Part shown: positions 11,026 through 30,000 of the stretch, piece after piece
Numbering within the stretch: position 1 is the first letter of the stretch
How the letters are laid out: each line of letters opens with the position of its first letter
Origin: Lingula anatina
Lineage: Eukaryota; Brachiopoda; Lingulata; Lingulida; Lingulidae
Assembly: GCF_001039355.2 (NCBI RefSeq)
Contig: NW_019775447.1
Location: forward strand, 580,722 to 644,721
Direction of reading: 5' to 3'
DNA: 64,000 nucleotides
Program-made: the position numbers and the translations under genes
Notes under the pieces: model-generated
Database searches by the model: none
What the model saw: the letters and a program-made list of their open reading frames with translations, nothing else
Told to the model about the DNA's origin: nothing

Positions 11026-11965
11026 TTTTAAATTTTTTTATTAACTTAAGGCAAAGTTAGTTTTAATCTAAGATAATGCAGCTATGTCTTTTTTTTTCAG
11101 GCAACGATGAATTCGTAAAATTATTAAGTAATAAAAAAGAAGTGCTAAAGCGCTTCGTTTTCTGTCTTTTTCCTCCAACCTTCTTTTCTGCTCTTTAAGC
11201 TTCTTTCCGTTGTCTTTTGAATCTGAATTAGATCAGAATCTGAATTGAGCAAAATTCAAAAATTTTGAAAATTGTTGCACAATACTCGCAGTCCCGTCGT
11301 GTTTTCGACTTTGTTCGTTATAGATGTGAGGGCGTGCGACGTACTCAACACGCAAAGGGCTCTTTCTCCTTCATTTCTTGCGGCGTGCATCTTGGACCAA
11401 GCAAGTCTCACTTGCAAACCAATCGCAAACTCCTTAGAAAGGGAGCAAATTAGGCTTGCGGCCTCGCTGTTCGCAGATTATTCGTAGAATCTATTGGAAA
11501 TGTTCAATATCCTCCGTACGTGCTTACATACGTGCGAACTCGAAATTTCGCATAAAGGACTTGCGTGGTACATGAGATTCTCCGCAAAATTTGGACTTAA
11601 ACGGGTCGTAGATTTTGATCCACTTACCTAGACTGACCCTAACCTGTATAATTAAATGGAGGGTTGACTCTGTTACTCGATCCTCAGTTTCGTCAAAATT
11701 GCATAGGGGGAGTAATGATGCGGGGGAGTATCGGTGCGGGGGAGTAACGGTGCAGGGAAACAACAACGCGGGGGAGTATCGGTGCGGGGGAGTAACGGTG
11801 CGCGTATAACGGCAATTTTACAGGGGGTTTATCGATGCGGGGATCTATCGGTGTGGGGTCGTATCGATGTGCATAATGCAAAAATTTACCAAGTGGGAGT
11901 ATCGGTGCGGGGGAGTAACGGTGCGGGGGAGTATCAGCATGACCCCGTACTGTACATGTAAGCAA
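10455..11965. mobile_element. Candidate element with inverted minisatellite ends
   Basis: Positions 10480-10680 are built from a ~16-bp unit (CACCGATACTCCCCCG). Positions 11700-11945 carry the same unit in reverse complement (GGGGGAGTATCGGTGCGG). Just outside, both ends share ACATGTAC near 10462 and 11955, again inverted. The whole therefore looks like one ~1.5-kb element with long repetitive inverted ends and a ~1-kb unique core. The core has an (ATTT)n tract at 10996-11030 and no recognisable transposase. Open frames in the arrays are repeat translations, not genes. A single n lies at 11996. Confidence 0.5.
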
Positions 11966-12049
11966 GTTGCATTTTGAAACTGAGAATCGACAGAANACCT
12001 ACGAATGTTGATGTTGAGTGTGACCACTAATATTACGACCCAGTGTTTT

Positions 12050-12080
12050 TCAGTTAGGGGAGCTTATGTTGGTAGCTCTG
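12050..12080 (+). other. Possible ZYG11 non-coding first exon end
   Basis: TAGCTCTG followed by GTAAGTG is a strong splice donor on the plus strand. The ZYG11 first coding exon has an acceptor (TTCCAG) at 12821-12826, so a 5' untranslated exon ending near 12080 is plausible. The exon's start is unknown. Confidence 0.3.
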
Positions 12081-12842
12081 GTAAGTGCCCTCCTATTTTT
12101 ACTTTTTTAGAGTTTATCATTTATTTTGAATATAGAATAAAACCTTTTCTAGCAATTTTGACTCTTTTTTAAGCAAATTTCGAATAATCCAGTAACACTG
12201 ACAGGCAGTCTAAAAACGTAATCCACTGCCTGTAATACAGTAGAACGTCTAAACGCAGTTGTCTCTCATTTTCTCATTAATCTTAAAATGTAAGCTACTC
12301 TTGATATGTCTAAAGCAAATGAAAAAAATTAATAGTCACATTGTAAATACAAACACATGCGCAAATTACATTGATATTTTGGCACTCTTGCATCGCTTTT
12401 GCAGTATCACCCGCAGATGTTTTATTTTATTTGTTCTTAATTAAGATACGTGTTTACTTTCAGCAAAAGTACCAATTATTTTTAGGCTTACAGAATAATA
12501 CATTTCCTTAGATACGATGAAAATTTTGCATTAGCTCTTTTGTTTATTTTCATGTACATGTACCATACCAAGTGTATGTGCTAAAACATGAACAATATTG
12601 GTATGGGTAACTGAAAAATGGTGTTCAGCTAGTGTATCCTCTCCAATGTGGGGGCTCTGGAATTTTTTTTTGTCTATTAAGTAGAAAACTGCAAGATATA
12701 AAAGAAGAATTGCTGCCGACAGTTCCTCTAACTTGCTTTTCGAAGATAATTTAAACCTTTACCAACACTAAAAATCTCTAGTTTGAAATAATCAATGTAT
12801 GATATATCTCATTCCATAATTTCCAGATGATAGATCAACACA

Positions 12843-18381
<5,539 letters not shown>

Positions 18382-21360
18382 TGACTCGCTCTCTGTTGAG
18401 ATAGCTGCTTAATATGTTCACAGATATATTTGTGTGGACACAGTCCCTATTTAGATGACAAAGGTAGGATAGAAAGATGGTTAAACTAGAGTTACTTGGG
18501 TCATCTAAGGGATAATTTATCTTACATGGTTGGCCCAGTCACTCTTGTTTGAAGAATTGATCTGACATTTAACCAGGAGTGCCAAAATGGAAAAATTCAT
18601 TGTTTGCTGTGTTTTAAGAGTAGACTTGCAACTGAAAGCATAGGGAGTCCACTTTCAAATGCATGTAGGGTATGTCATGTGTAGAGTTGACAACCCCAGC
18701 CAACACATTGCTGAAAATGTAAAAGAGGACATTTGCTTGACAGTTGTCTCACTAATGGAATAATTGAGTACAGGAGGTTGACATTGTATGTTGTAAATTT
18801 TTTTTGGCTTATTTTGCGGTTGTGTACAAAACTTCTTCCATTTAATTACAATATGGTGCTATGTCTAGAAACAGTTTTATGGTGTATAGTCATTGAGCAA
18901 TAAAAGATTGTTTTAATGCCTTCCACCACTTTCGTCTGAGTGTGCGTACAGACCTATGCCAATTTTTATTCAAGGCTTGCCTGTCTAACAGATTTTGTTA
19001 AATTCAAGGTGCACTTGAAACACTTACCTACACTGGATATGTACATTTGTATACTATTGTGATTGGTGTCTTTGTTAGAGGTCTACTAAACATGCTTCTG
19101 CAGTTGCCTTGCTTTGTACAAGTCATACTTTTTGTACCCACTTCTAGATTGCAGCATTAAAAGTTAATAAGTATTTTTTTATCTAATCCATGCATTAAAA
19201 AGGAGCATTACTGATTAGTGCAAACTGATCTGTTTGTTCATTAGAAATTGCAAGAAATATTTTAGCACTGCCAAAATGATATAAACAAAGAAAATCAACA
19301 TAAAAAATATCAGAGATAAAACTTTTGATGGCTGCTGCACTTATTGGGATCGTTTTTTCCAGATATATCTATTTTTTTCCCAGTCCATTTAAGATTTGCA
19401 CAAATACAAAAGTATTTAAGGATCACTTTGACATGGTCTCTGTTATGATCCTTCTGTATATTTTGGTTTGGCCAGTAGCAGTTATAAAGCCAACAAGTGT
19501 GCAATCAACTTAAGATTAAGTTGTTAATTTATCAAGGTAATTTGTTATTTAAACTGAATTGTCGATATTCACAGATATATGAAGAAGTGATTGTCATTTA
19601 AATGCCTATAAGCACAAGAAATACAGTGCTCATTGAGTTATTGAGAACTGCTCTTCCAATTGTGATGTAATTTTTGTTCCAAGTAGAGCTTTGCTTGAAA
19701 CATGGGGGAGTATGTCCCTATGAAGATGATAGAGTAAAGTAAGGAGACTTCTTACCTTAGTTTATTCACTTGTTAAAGGCAAATGACTTGCTTTTGATAT
19801 GGCTTCTTCATATTTGAATTCAGTTTGTGATGTTTTATTCTTATAATAGTCTTTTTATCCCATCTGCAAGCATACTATTGCAGTTACAACTGCTGAATGT
19901 AAGTTGTAATGCAATGCAAGTTGTAATGGAGACCCAACTAGCATTAAATCTAAAAAAATTATTTTATTGCTATGTTCCTGGAAAAAGGTAAATAATTACA
20001 ATATAAATAGTAAATGAATAGTGAAAGACATCTTTACAGATGGCAGAAAAATAGAATTTTAATATATAGATTTTTATGTCAAGGATTGGATTCTACGAGT
20101 ACAAAAGTATGCAAAATAAATCATTGATATATGACCCTAGACCATTGCATAACTGCTGCTGCATGTAGCAGTTAACACCTCCATGTTGTTCGACAAATGT
20201 TGACATAATAAACTTGTACACAGAACAGTGTAAGTCTGCCGCTTAGACTAGTTTAGCCGTAAAATAACATCCACATGCCTATGACTAGCAAGTAGTACTT
20301 CAAAAAAGTCTTTGGTTTGAGTTCATTTGTATTCATTGAAGAAAGAATGTAGATCAATCATTTAGCTTGGCATTAAAAGAACTTGCACTCACAATTCAAT
20401 GAAATATAAATTCATTTGGCAAAAAAAGTAAAAATACTATATAAATACAATCTCACTGCCCACTTTTACCCTTACATTTATGGCCGTAGGACAAAAAATA
20501 GGGCTTTTTGGTCACTATCTGATACACTGTCCTAACCTGTTTTCTTTATGTAAATCTCCCTTAAATGTCAGCCTAAAATCTCTCTAGAAATTTAATGAAA
20601 TCTGCCATTTGCAGTAGACTGAATCCAGCTCTCACAAAATGTATTAAGTGCCTGATGTAAGACCATGTTACATAATAGATTTTTACCCAATAACAATGCA
20701 TATACCCCGGTAAGTCATTAAAAAAGTGTATCAAATATAAATTAACATCTTGATCAAACAATCCTTATTATTGACTTAGAAGATAATTCGCTGCATAGAT
20801 TATACCTGTTTTCTTGTAATGATTCTACAATTCCAGTAATGTAAATGACCTGTAACTGTTACAGTTGTTTCCTGATCGGCAGTAAAGAGTAACAACTTAA
20901 GTCTTAAGAAACTGAAACTATGCAATGAAGAAAAAATATACTGTACAATTTTGCATGTACACTTCTCTGTATGTATTTATGTGTGTTTAATAAATTGGTA
21001 GGTGAGATAATAACCTCATGCATGCAACATGCACACACAAAAAAATAACATGGGTAACAAATAATTCATAACAGTTTTTTCAAGATTATTAAATTGCCAC
21101 TTGTTTTAAATTTTGATTTTTAATGATTAATTCTCTTGAAAATATATTGCTGTAATTCATGGCACATTTTCTAGAACTTTTCCATTTCACAGAAGTCTCG
21201 GAGGAAAGCAAATGCACAGCACTTCTACTTAAATATTCTCAATTTAAAATCTCAGCAAGGGCACTTGTCTCAGGGCAACTGTCCTGAGCCACTTGACCCT
21301 AACCACTTGTCCCATGACATTTGACCTGGGGCACTTGTCCATCTTGTGTTCACAGTGTGG
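18382..21360. other. ZYG11 3' UTR and intergenic spacer
   Basis: An AATAAA at 18899-18904 lies 518 bp after the ZYG11 stop and is the best candidate for its poly(A) signal. The remaining ~2.4 kb to the DYNLT5 stop shows no exon, RNA gene or clear element. Near 21257-21340 a loose repeat of CACTTGTCC/CACTTGACC occurs several times. Confidence 0.5.
18899..18904 (+). terminator. Polyadenylation signal of ZYG11
   Basis: AATAAA, the first canonical hexamer in a good downstream position after the stop at 18381. Confidence 0.5.
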
Positions 21361-23520
21361 TCATTCAGTGTACACACCAAATACCATACCTACTGCAAAC
21401 AGTGAACTGTTGCGAAACTCATAAGATGCATATGTATCATTGCTAGGGTCCCAGAGGCAACGGCTACTAACACGGCAGCCTTGGTCCTTCAGCTGACCTA
21501 TAGTGACCAGACATATGATCTTGAACCGGGGAATCATCAGCTCCTTGACTCTGGCTTTTACCACCTGGAAATGATAAAACAGTTTTTTTTTATAAATAAA
21601 CTAGAATATCATAATTATATGGGTGAAGTTGTAATAACTGAAAATGTAGCTCGCAATTTCTCATCGCATTTAGAATGTATGAAAAAAAAAAACGATCAAA
21701 TGAAGACAGAAAATCCTGAAATCGGACATAATCCTGAAAACTTTAACCTATCAAATTACAAATAAAATGATGAGCATTATATGCATGATAAACCTATACA
21801 CCTGCAAAGAAGTAAGCATGAGCAGAGGCAGTCTGTTGACATGAAATGACTTTGGTAAATCTTCAATTTAGCTTACAGCATTTTTTTTCTCAAGGATGGT
21901 ACCTAAGCTGCACCACTTTACCTCTGAAATGGTTTTTGTCATCTGCCTACAGAGTTCAGGTGAATATCTCTCCTCTGCCAGGTAGCTATCTAATACATCC
22001 CTAATGATACCCTTTACTGAGCCTATTGGAAACCGTGTGCTAGGTGCCAGTTGATATGTGTTCTCCATCTTAACATGGCCACCCATGTGTAGGTCTTCAT
22101 GGCCAGGGTCATCATGGTAAGACACTGTACTCACTGATCTGGAGGGGGGAAAAAAACACAAAAGTGACAAAAGTAAATTAACATATCATATGCTAGAGTT
22201 GATATTGAGGTTTTTATTTATTTAAAAAATTCACAAGAGATTCCACTTTTAAAGATATACTGTAAACCTTTGAAAATTTCCAAAGGTCATATTTTTAAGT
22301 CTTATAATCTAAATCTACTAATTTTTCCCAATTCAGACCTTAAAAACTATAAAAGTGCAAAATAAAAATACATGTCATCGATAAGTCTTTTCTGTAATGT
22401 ACAGGAAGACATAGTATTCTAAATGGCCAGTCACTAATTAATAACTAAGCTATTAACTAAAAACTGGAGTAAAACATTGAATATAAGTGTATTTATGGGT
22501 CTAGCAATTATTTGTGAGTGGGAGAAAATTTGCTGTTTTCCAGAGAAAAATTAATTTCAAAGGATAAATCCTGTATAGAGTCCCTTAAGATGATGTGAAC
22601 CATGGTAGATTATTAATTTTTAGGCATTAATGTTCCCTTATTATTATTATTATTATTATTGTTTTATTGTTTGCTTGTTTTTGTTTTTTTTTTCTTTTTT
22701 TTCATTTCTAATAGGCAGTTACAGAAAAATAAATGAAATATTTAAATCTGGTCATTGTACCAATTCAGATATATGTATGATACCTACTCACTAGTACACT
22801 GTCAAACACAGATGACATTTTCATTTATGCATATTGCCCTAAATCTGTTAATATTTGAGAAAAATAACTTTGCCCAGCTTTAGTTTAAAGTTTATTGTGT
22901 TTTTCACCATATAATAAACTATAAATTGAATGTGATTTCCTTAATATTAGCTTGTCTCATAATTTCACACAGAAACACAGACTAGTTGCTGTAAATGTTT
23001 ACTTAGCATTTGCAACTCCCACCTAACTTTTGCAGTATTTGTGGGATTGCCTCGCGGATAATTACCTGCTTTTAAATACGTAAAAAAATCTGTATTTTAT
23101 TTTGAAATAAAAAGTCTTGAAATCTTTGTGGTAGCACTTTTGGTACAGTATTATCACAATGTTCTGAGCAAACACTATTAAAACTCTGCTCCAATTTCTC
23201 TGTTTAATTTTCTTTACAAAGTAAATAAATAGGGGTGCAGAAAACCAACAAATTTTAGACCTACAAAAAAGATTTCACAAAAGGCTGTTGTAGAGAGATA
23301 TTGTGTTCTTGCCTACATAAATAAAGCAGCATAACTGTAAAAATATAACCAGTATAAAAGTCAAATCCATTAAAAGTTCTTGCAATTGAGCACCTGCCTA
23401 ATCAAACAAGACATGGTACTGAAGTTGTTGAAATTATTCTGGACATGAGGTATTTAAGTCTGCACAAATGCCACACATATCATGTTTCTGGTAATGGGGT
23501 CGTTAGGCACCCAGCGGATT

Positions 23521-23554
<34 letters not shown>

Positions 23555-25014
23555 GTGAACATCTAAATGCTGTGAAAAAAGTTTTATCTTTTAACTTTGC
23601 TAGTACTTTATCTGTAACAGATCAAATCATATCTACTTGTGACTACTTTCTTTTGTTATATTTAAGGTATGTCTATATGACCAGTAGGCTGACCTTTTAT
23701 TCCTATGAAATTGATGTCATCTTTGTTTTAAGAATGGCGATTCAGAGATGTAATAGGTATTATTACTAATATTAATCCAGCCTTTTAGTATTGATAATAT
23801 AGAGTAGTGCAAGTCTTATGTCCTGTAATCCATTTTTTCAGCTTAGTAACTGCAACGTCATTTGTTTACCCTAAGAAATGCTTTATTGAGCTTACTGACT
23901 GAGAAAACAAATATACACAACACTAATTACATCACCATATGTACACTGAACATATAAATTAGCTTGAATAAGTTTCAGGTATAACATATACTTCAACAAA
24001 GCAAAAGGTTGCTTGGGATTTTTTTCTGACTCAACAACATCACTTTATCTTATACCTTATCTTGCCTCTTTTCTGTTCTGATTACTGTAAGATCTTCTCA
24101 AACAGTAACCATAGCAACAAAGTGGGTCAATGAAATATTACTATGCAACTTGGCCAACTAAAAGCACAATCAAGCGACAAGCTCCAGAACCCAAACACAG
24201 TTATGCACCATGGAGAGCAAGTTATTAAATGTCTTAAGATAAAAGCTTTGTAACATTCTCAAACAAATAAAATATATTAATAGCCATAAACACTGAAGAA
24301 AATATGTTGTTTCTCTTTATTGTTTTGTTACCTTGTCAACACAGCTGTTCTGTCCAAAACACTGCTGTATTTTCATATGTCATTTCAACATTACTGTTAT
24401 TGTTTTTGAATAAAAAGGTAAAAGTTAAAAACAATAATAAAAGTAATGAGAAGTTCTGTGAGCTTAATTTTCACTCATGAATTTACCCACAGAGATGAAT
24501 TTACATTTAACGTTGCATTTGTTCAATATACTTATGATGGGGCAACTTTGTTTTTGAAATGTAAAAGTATAACTTGCCAAAAAAGGTTTCTGAAAAAAAG
24601 AATCCTTTCTAATAAAACAAAGACCAGCATCAGCATAAAAGTAATTTTCACTAAAATGCAATGCAAAATAAGTCATCAATTTCTTTGAAACTACAAGTAA
24701 ATTTTATTGTGTAAATGTTACATTCTCATATAAGTGATATCAAACCTCTCTTACCTATATGATTTCTAAAGAAAACAACTATAGTTACAGAAGATCTCTG
24801 ATATAAAGGTACACAAAAGGTCCAAAGAATTGAGGCTTAATGGTTATTATCCCGATTTACAGGGATAGTGAATGAGAATCTATTCTTACCCTGCTCCAGC
24901 TTTTTTGTGCCTGTGATCTGGGGGTCTGAGGACATCAGCACTCGCCATGGAGGAGGCACTGCCTCGCCTTTTTAGCAGCCGAGCTGCCTTGTCCCTGGCA
25001 ACATCTGTGGTCAT
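21361..25014 (-). CDS. DYNLT5: DYNLT5 / TCTEX1D1, Tctex1-type dynein light chain
   Basis: Three coding exons on the minus strand, 25014..24890, 22138..21922 and 21564..21361, join in phase to 181 aa (human about 179). The start ATG opens [19 protein letters not shown]. The Tctex1 fold follows: [69 protein letters not shown] and the C-terminal [14 protein letters not shown]. These blocks match human TCTEX1D1 closely, including the invariant CLWDP and FRNSSLFA. The family binds dynein intermediate chains and is often linked to cilia. An untranslated first exon probably ends at 26365 (GCG/GTAAGT). The gene diverges from RIC1, sharing a spacer of under 700 bp. A consensus RFX X-box lies in its first coding intron. 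Confidence 0.95.
23521..23551. repeat. (CA)n microsatellite
   Basis: About 15 CA units in the first coding intron of DYNLT5. Other simple tracts in this intron are (TTA)n at 22638-22660 and a T/C-rich run at 22676-22700. Confidence 0.95.
24105..24118 (+). promoter_or_regulatory. RFX X-box consensus
   Basis: GTAACCATAGCAAC fits the 14-bp RFX site GTHNYYATRRNAAC at every position. It sits ~770 bp downstream of the first coding exon of DYNLT5, not at the predicted promoter. It could be an intronic enhancer or mark an internal promoter that would make a short isoform starting at a methionine in exon 2. Confidence 0.4.
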
Positions 25015-26364
25015 TGTCCTGTACTACAACTTATGACACCTTAAAATGAACAAGTGTATATGCAAAGTATGGTATATCAATTGGACAGTTATTTGCTTAA
25101 TTTACAATTTTGGAGTAGCACAAAGAAGACAGAAAAAGCAGTAAGAATATTTTTGAAACAGATTTCTCAAAAAACACTTCACCAAAAGTAGTTGGAACTT
25201 ATGCCGTAATCTCTCCCCTTCCCCCTATTACTCTAATTTTCAATGTTTATCAAAGTTAAGTGACTTTGATCAATGTCTCTACTAGTCAAATAAATTAGTT
25301 TGGAAATTTATTAATTAATCTTTTTTACTTATAATTTTCATTAAACTTTGTTCCTGTAAGGAACATGATTTTCACTTTCTGGTAATACTGTAAACAAATA
25401 TTTGATGAAAAAAAAATCAATTTTAAATCAAATGAGTGTATCATGTCTTTCAATATTTATGTGTAAAAGGTATCAATAAACAAAAAAGGAGACATCATAA
25501 CAGAAATCCTATGTATTTTCCCACATTTCAAATCTGAAGAGCAGTATAGATATTGACTAATAAATTTCTGTTTTGTTTTATTACTAAGTCTATGTATTAA
25601 GGGAAATTAATTGGCATATTAACTGAAGATAAACAAGCCAATTTTCTGACTCTAGTACATCTGTTTTATGGCTTTATGTCTTCAGTGAATGTATGAAATC
25701 CAGTAGGTGATGGGAGTTTTAACTTTAATGATATCGTATTTCACTTCTAACATCTCTGAGAGAAACCCATTACTTACATATATTTTCATATAATAGCTGA
25801 ATGAGGCATTTTATACAGAATGATAAACACCAAATGAATCCCTGAACACTGTACATGCACAGGCCTTAAACCATACAGTGTATGCCATTGCTGGATGCTG
25901 CATGAATTGTTAAAGTAGCTTGCAATTTTCTTTCAAACTATTCTATTAACAGTAGCAGCAAAACCTTCTGAATCTTGGTATATGTACCAGTAATACCAAA
26001 TGTAAATGAGAGAATGAGATCAATGAACATATTATTAATATAGGAAATAACTGAAAAGTTTGGTGTATATCTTTTTGTACTGAAAGAATTCTGTCTCGTT
26101 AACATTTTCATTGATTCAGAAAATACATCATCTGAATTAAGGCAGAAAATCGGCACAATGATAGCAGGCTGTTTTAACATCACAAAAATTACACGCATTT
26201 AATTTCCGCATTTGAATTCCATATTGAAAGTTGAAATATTTCTTTGTCTTTAACTCCAACTGAAGCGGTTCCTCTCATGACTGAAGACCGCCAGTAGTGT
26301 AAACATTGGCTTCCAATGACAAGTAGCCTGCCGTGGAGCGTGATAGTAATACAGTGAAACTTAC

Positions 26365-27022
26365 CGCAAATGCTTTCAAGTCCAGCTGTGACAATCCCAA
26401 AGCGGTTAGTTTAAGTGTTTTCACAAGGAAATAGTTTTCTATAATGTCTACGAATAACTTTCTCCTTTGTTCAACTTATGCATCTACTGAAAAAGTACCT
26501 AACATCAGTGCTCACTGTGCAATCGATCGCCACATTGTTGCTACAACTATGAGAAGAATCGATGGGGGAATGTAATATAGTTCATTGTCATTGATCAAAC
26601 TGAATATTAAGATAGGAATCCAAAAGGACTTGAAATTATACCTAAGTATAAATTTATATAATATGTGTGAAAGCTGGACTTTGCATCACTCTTTTGGCCA
26701 AAATCTTTATCAAATTAAGGGAATATAATCGTACAATCATTATCCTTTCGATTCTCACAGGCCGTCCCCAACTTCCGACATTTCCGCAGCAAAGCATGCT
26801 ACATTCCTTAACATTAACAACTTTCCCGAGTAAACCAAGAAGATTAAGATTTACTTTTCACATTCATTTGACATTGTACAGCATAAACAGTTTATTTATA
26901 AAAATTGAATCGTATAAAAATAAAGGTTCAAACTGGGTCAAGTTCAAGGCTGATACACTAATCAACATGGCGGAAAAAGTTTGACGTGCAACTATATTTC
27001 TTATTTATCTTTATTTTACGCC
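26365..27022. promoter_or_regulatory. Divergent DYNLT5/RIC1 promoter region
   Basis: The two genes are transcribed away from each other. The minus-strand donor for a DYNLT5 5' exon is at 26364-26365 and the RIC1 ATG is at 27023, so both promoters fall within ~0.65 kb. No TATA box was assigned. AACATGGCGG at 26965-26974 matches the YY1 core (AANATGGCGGC less its last base). Confidence 0.5.
26967..26984 (+). other. Five-codon upstream ORF of RIC1
   Basis: ATG GCG GAA AAA GTT TGA (MAEKV) starts inside the YY1-like core and ends 38 bp before the RIC1 start. It could reduce initiation if the transcript begins upstream of it; in many promoters this motif lies right at the transcription start. Confidence 0.35.
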
Positions 27023-30000
27023 ATGTATTTCCCAGTTGGGTGGCCAAAGTATCTTTCGATACCACAAGATCACCCACTGCCACCCATTTACATCGTAAGC
27101 AACAGGGATCGTTCGCTTTTTGCCATCCTTACCGGTAATTCACTCTGCATATGGTTTTGCAAGGTAAGTTTACAGATTTTTTCTTTAAAAAATTAGAGCT
27201 TAGAGGAGGAATTCACAGTTCGACTCCTCAGTATTAACTTAAAGCAGCGGAATATTGCGGTGAAAAAGTATGACAGTTTGATACTTTATTACGGAATATA
27301 CAGTATTGAGCAGGTCATTTTTGGAATTTGAAACCTTCGTCAATATTTATTTGACTAGTGAATGTTATTTAAAGTTGTAAACAAGGGTCCCAATCGTTCT
27401 CCTACAATATCCATTTTTCAACATTTTAAAAACTTACTAATGTATTAAATATCTTTTTAGAAATTGAGCAATAATTAATGTCATTCCAGTTGTAGAATAC
27501 ACCAATATATTAAGCAGCTGTACATATCTTTTTTTTTTTTTTTTTTTTTTTTCAGCCCTGTGTTGAAATTCTTAGTTTTAGAAGATCTGAAAATTCAGTA
27601 TCAGAGTTTGGAGAGAACAGAACAGCAGAATGGAGACCAGATTCCAGCATGATAGCCATAACAGTAAGGATCTATGCTATAGATCTAATCTATGCAACAG
27701 ATTTGTTAACTTATGTTTAGCTTTTGGCTAAGTGTCTGTGTCAGTAGTGTGACAGCACGCCAGATTTTACCATGGAAAAAAGTACAGCTAAAGGCTGAGC
27801 TAATAAATGTGGATTGTTCATCAAGGTTTTTCTTGTACCTATCAACCATCACTATGCACAGTGCCAAACTAACATATGTCCTTAGAAGGAATTTTCAAGA
27901 CATGTTTTTTCTTCACTTGACCTAAGCTAAGTGTACAGTTACATTCAAACTTTGTATTTTCACTTAGTAAAAATCCATTGTTTGAGCAGATGTAACAGTT
28001 TTCTTGTTTATTAGAATTTAAAACTTATCCCCTGGATAAAAGCACAATTTGAAAAATAGATAGAAGACTGTGAAATTCAATATTTTATTCCCTCTACATA
28101 TAAAAAGTGCATTTTTTTATTTGAATATACACATATCGCTCATCAGCGTTTGTGTAATTTTCCTTTTTTCATTTGATTTTCTTTCCCTTTAGACATCCAA
28201 AGGTTATATTTTGTTCTACAAAGTGGAAGAAGATGAAAATGTTGGCAATCACCAAAGTATATATGTGCAGAAAGATGGCAGGTATGGTCCTAAAATGCGT
28301 TAATAAGTAGTGAACTAGTGATCTCACAAATTGTAGCATATGTTTGAAGATATTGGTTCACCACATTAGCATTTGAGTTGAGTACAAAACTATTTAGACT
28401 ATTTTTGATTTTGGATGGAAGAAAAACTTTATCAGTGTAACAGTGAATAGACCTCTTTCCCATTGTGTAGATGTAGGCCCCAAAATGATCTCAGGTTGCT
28501 AGTATTGTAGTTTTCAATACAATAGATTAATCAGAATGATATGGTCCTTAAGTCAGTTAATCATGGGTCCTTTTCACATTGTGCATATATCTGTACCAAA
28601 ATGCTTTTAGAGCTTGATAATTAAATGGCCCAGCTATTACTTAAGACAGCCTGCACAATCGACATGACCAATTAACCTGATTAATTTTGATGGGTCCAAA
28701 CAGTTACAAGCGCACTTGTAAAACTGCAGTTATTTTAAGTGCCAAATCTTGTAAATAAAGCATGAGTTGTTGATAGCTCCATTATGAATTAATTATGTGA
28801 AAAGAGATCAAACTAACTACCTGCTGATAAAATTTATCAGAAAATGTGTACTAAATTAATAAATGACAGTGAGAAAGCTTTGATAAGTTAAAAGATATTT
28901 TATTCACACAGACAACCATCTTTTTATAGATTTTTTAAAAAGAAATGCTTTTAAACAACTTGATGTTGGATACAGTGCTATTCATAGATTAGAAAATGAA
29001 AACATTTTAGAACGTGTTGATTAAATTACAGAAAATTTGCAGTTTTAAATGTTTTCAGTGTGTTTGTATTTAAGTAGGCGGATAATGCATGGATATAAGT
29101 GTAGTTGTATGAGTCCAAATTGTAAGAATTTATATTTGCCAAATATAATTTATTGTTATTATATGTTATATAAAAAATTAAAAGGCAGACATTTAGATGT
29201 AGACAAATATCCTAGTAAATTACCCCTAAAGTTGAAGAGCAAATTTTCTTGAAATGTGTTCGTTCATGCACTACTTGGTAACAGAGTATCCCAGCCTTAC
29301 TCTTTTGAGATGGAGATTTTTTTTATTTAAGTAGAATAAAACTGTCTACATTCCATTATTATTTGAGAAAAGTGCAAAATAAAAGGCATTTTTGTTGACT
29401 ATGGATTGGTATGGTGACTTAAGGTTTTTGCTTGGTCTATGGGTGCTTTCCCAGAGATTTAGATCGATCTAGAGATTAAGATTTGGATCGACCTAACTCC
29501 CTGGGGGTTCACGCTAAATTGCAGTCAGCCGAGCGGGCACCATAGTTAATTACCCCCTTACAGCTTTTAGTAGGCGGGACAGATGCTTAAGCCGGCCAAG
29601 CTGACAGTAATCTAGTGAGACTCCCCACAGGGATAGATCGATCTAAAAATCTATGGAAATGGGGTGTTTGTCATGTCCATTGTATTTATACAAATAATTA
29701 CTGTCTGATAAAATTATAGTTCTTTGAAGCTAGGGATTCTTAAAAGGAAAGACGGTGTCTCTCAACAGATCATATTAATTAACCTCATATCTTTTTTGCA
29801 TGCTCTGCACACCCCAGACAGACATCATAGTTCTTATCATGATGTTTCTCAATTAAAATCATAGCTGGAATATTAAAATATTTTCATTATTTGACCTCAT
29901 TACATTCATCAAAGTATCCTTTTACTTTTAAGAATCAGGATTCTTGTCACCTACTTGTACATGTATTGATCATAATTCCATCTGCACTATGTGTCTGTCA

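Noticed and set aside
10455..11965. CRISPR-like array
   Set aside because: Units are contiguous 16-bp repeats without unique spacers, and the window is eukaryotic.
11524..12027. Open frames on both strands in the second minisatellite array
   Set aside because: Same repeat in reverse orientation.
26667..26984. 105-codon frame before RIC1
   Set aside because: It covers the promoter/5' UTR and has no recognisable protein; only the 5-codon uORF at its end seems noteworthy.
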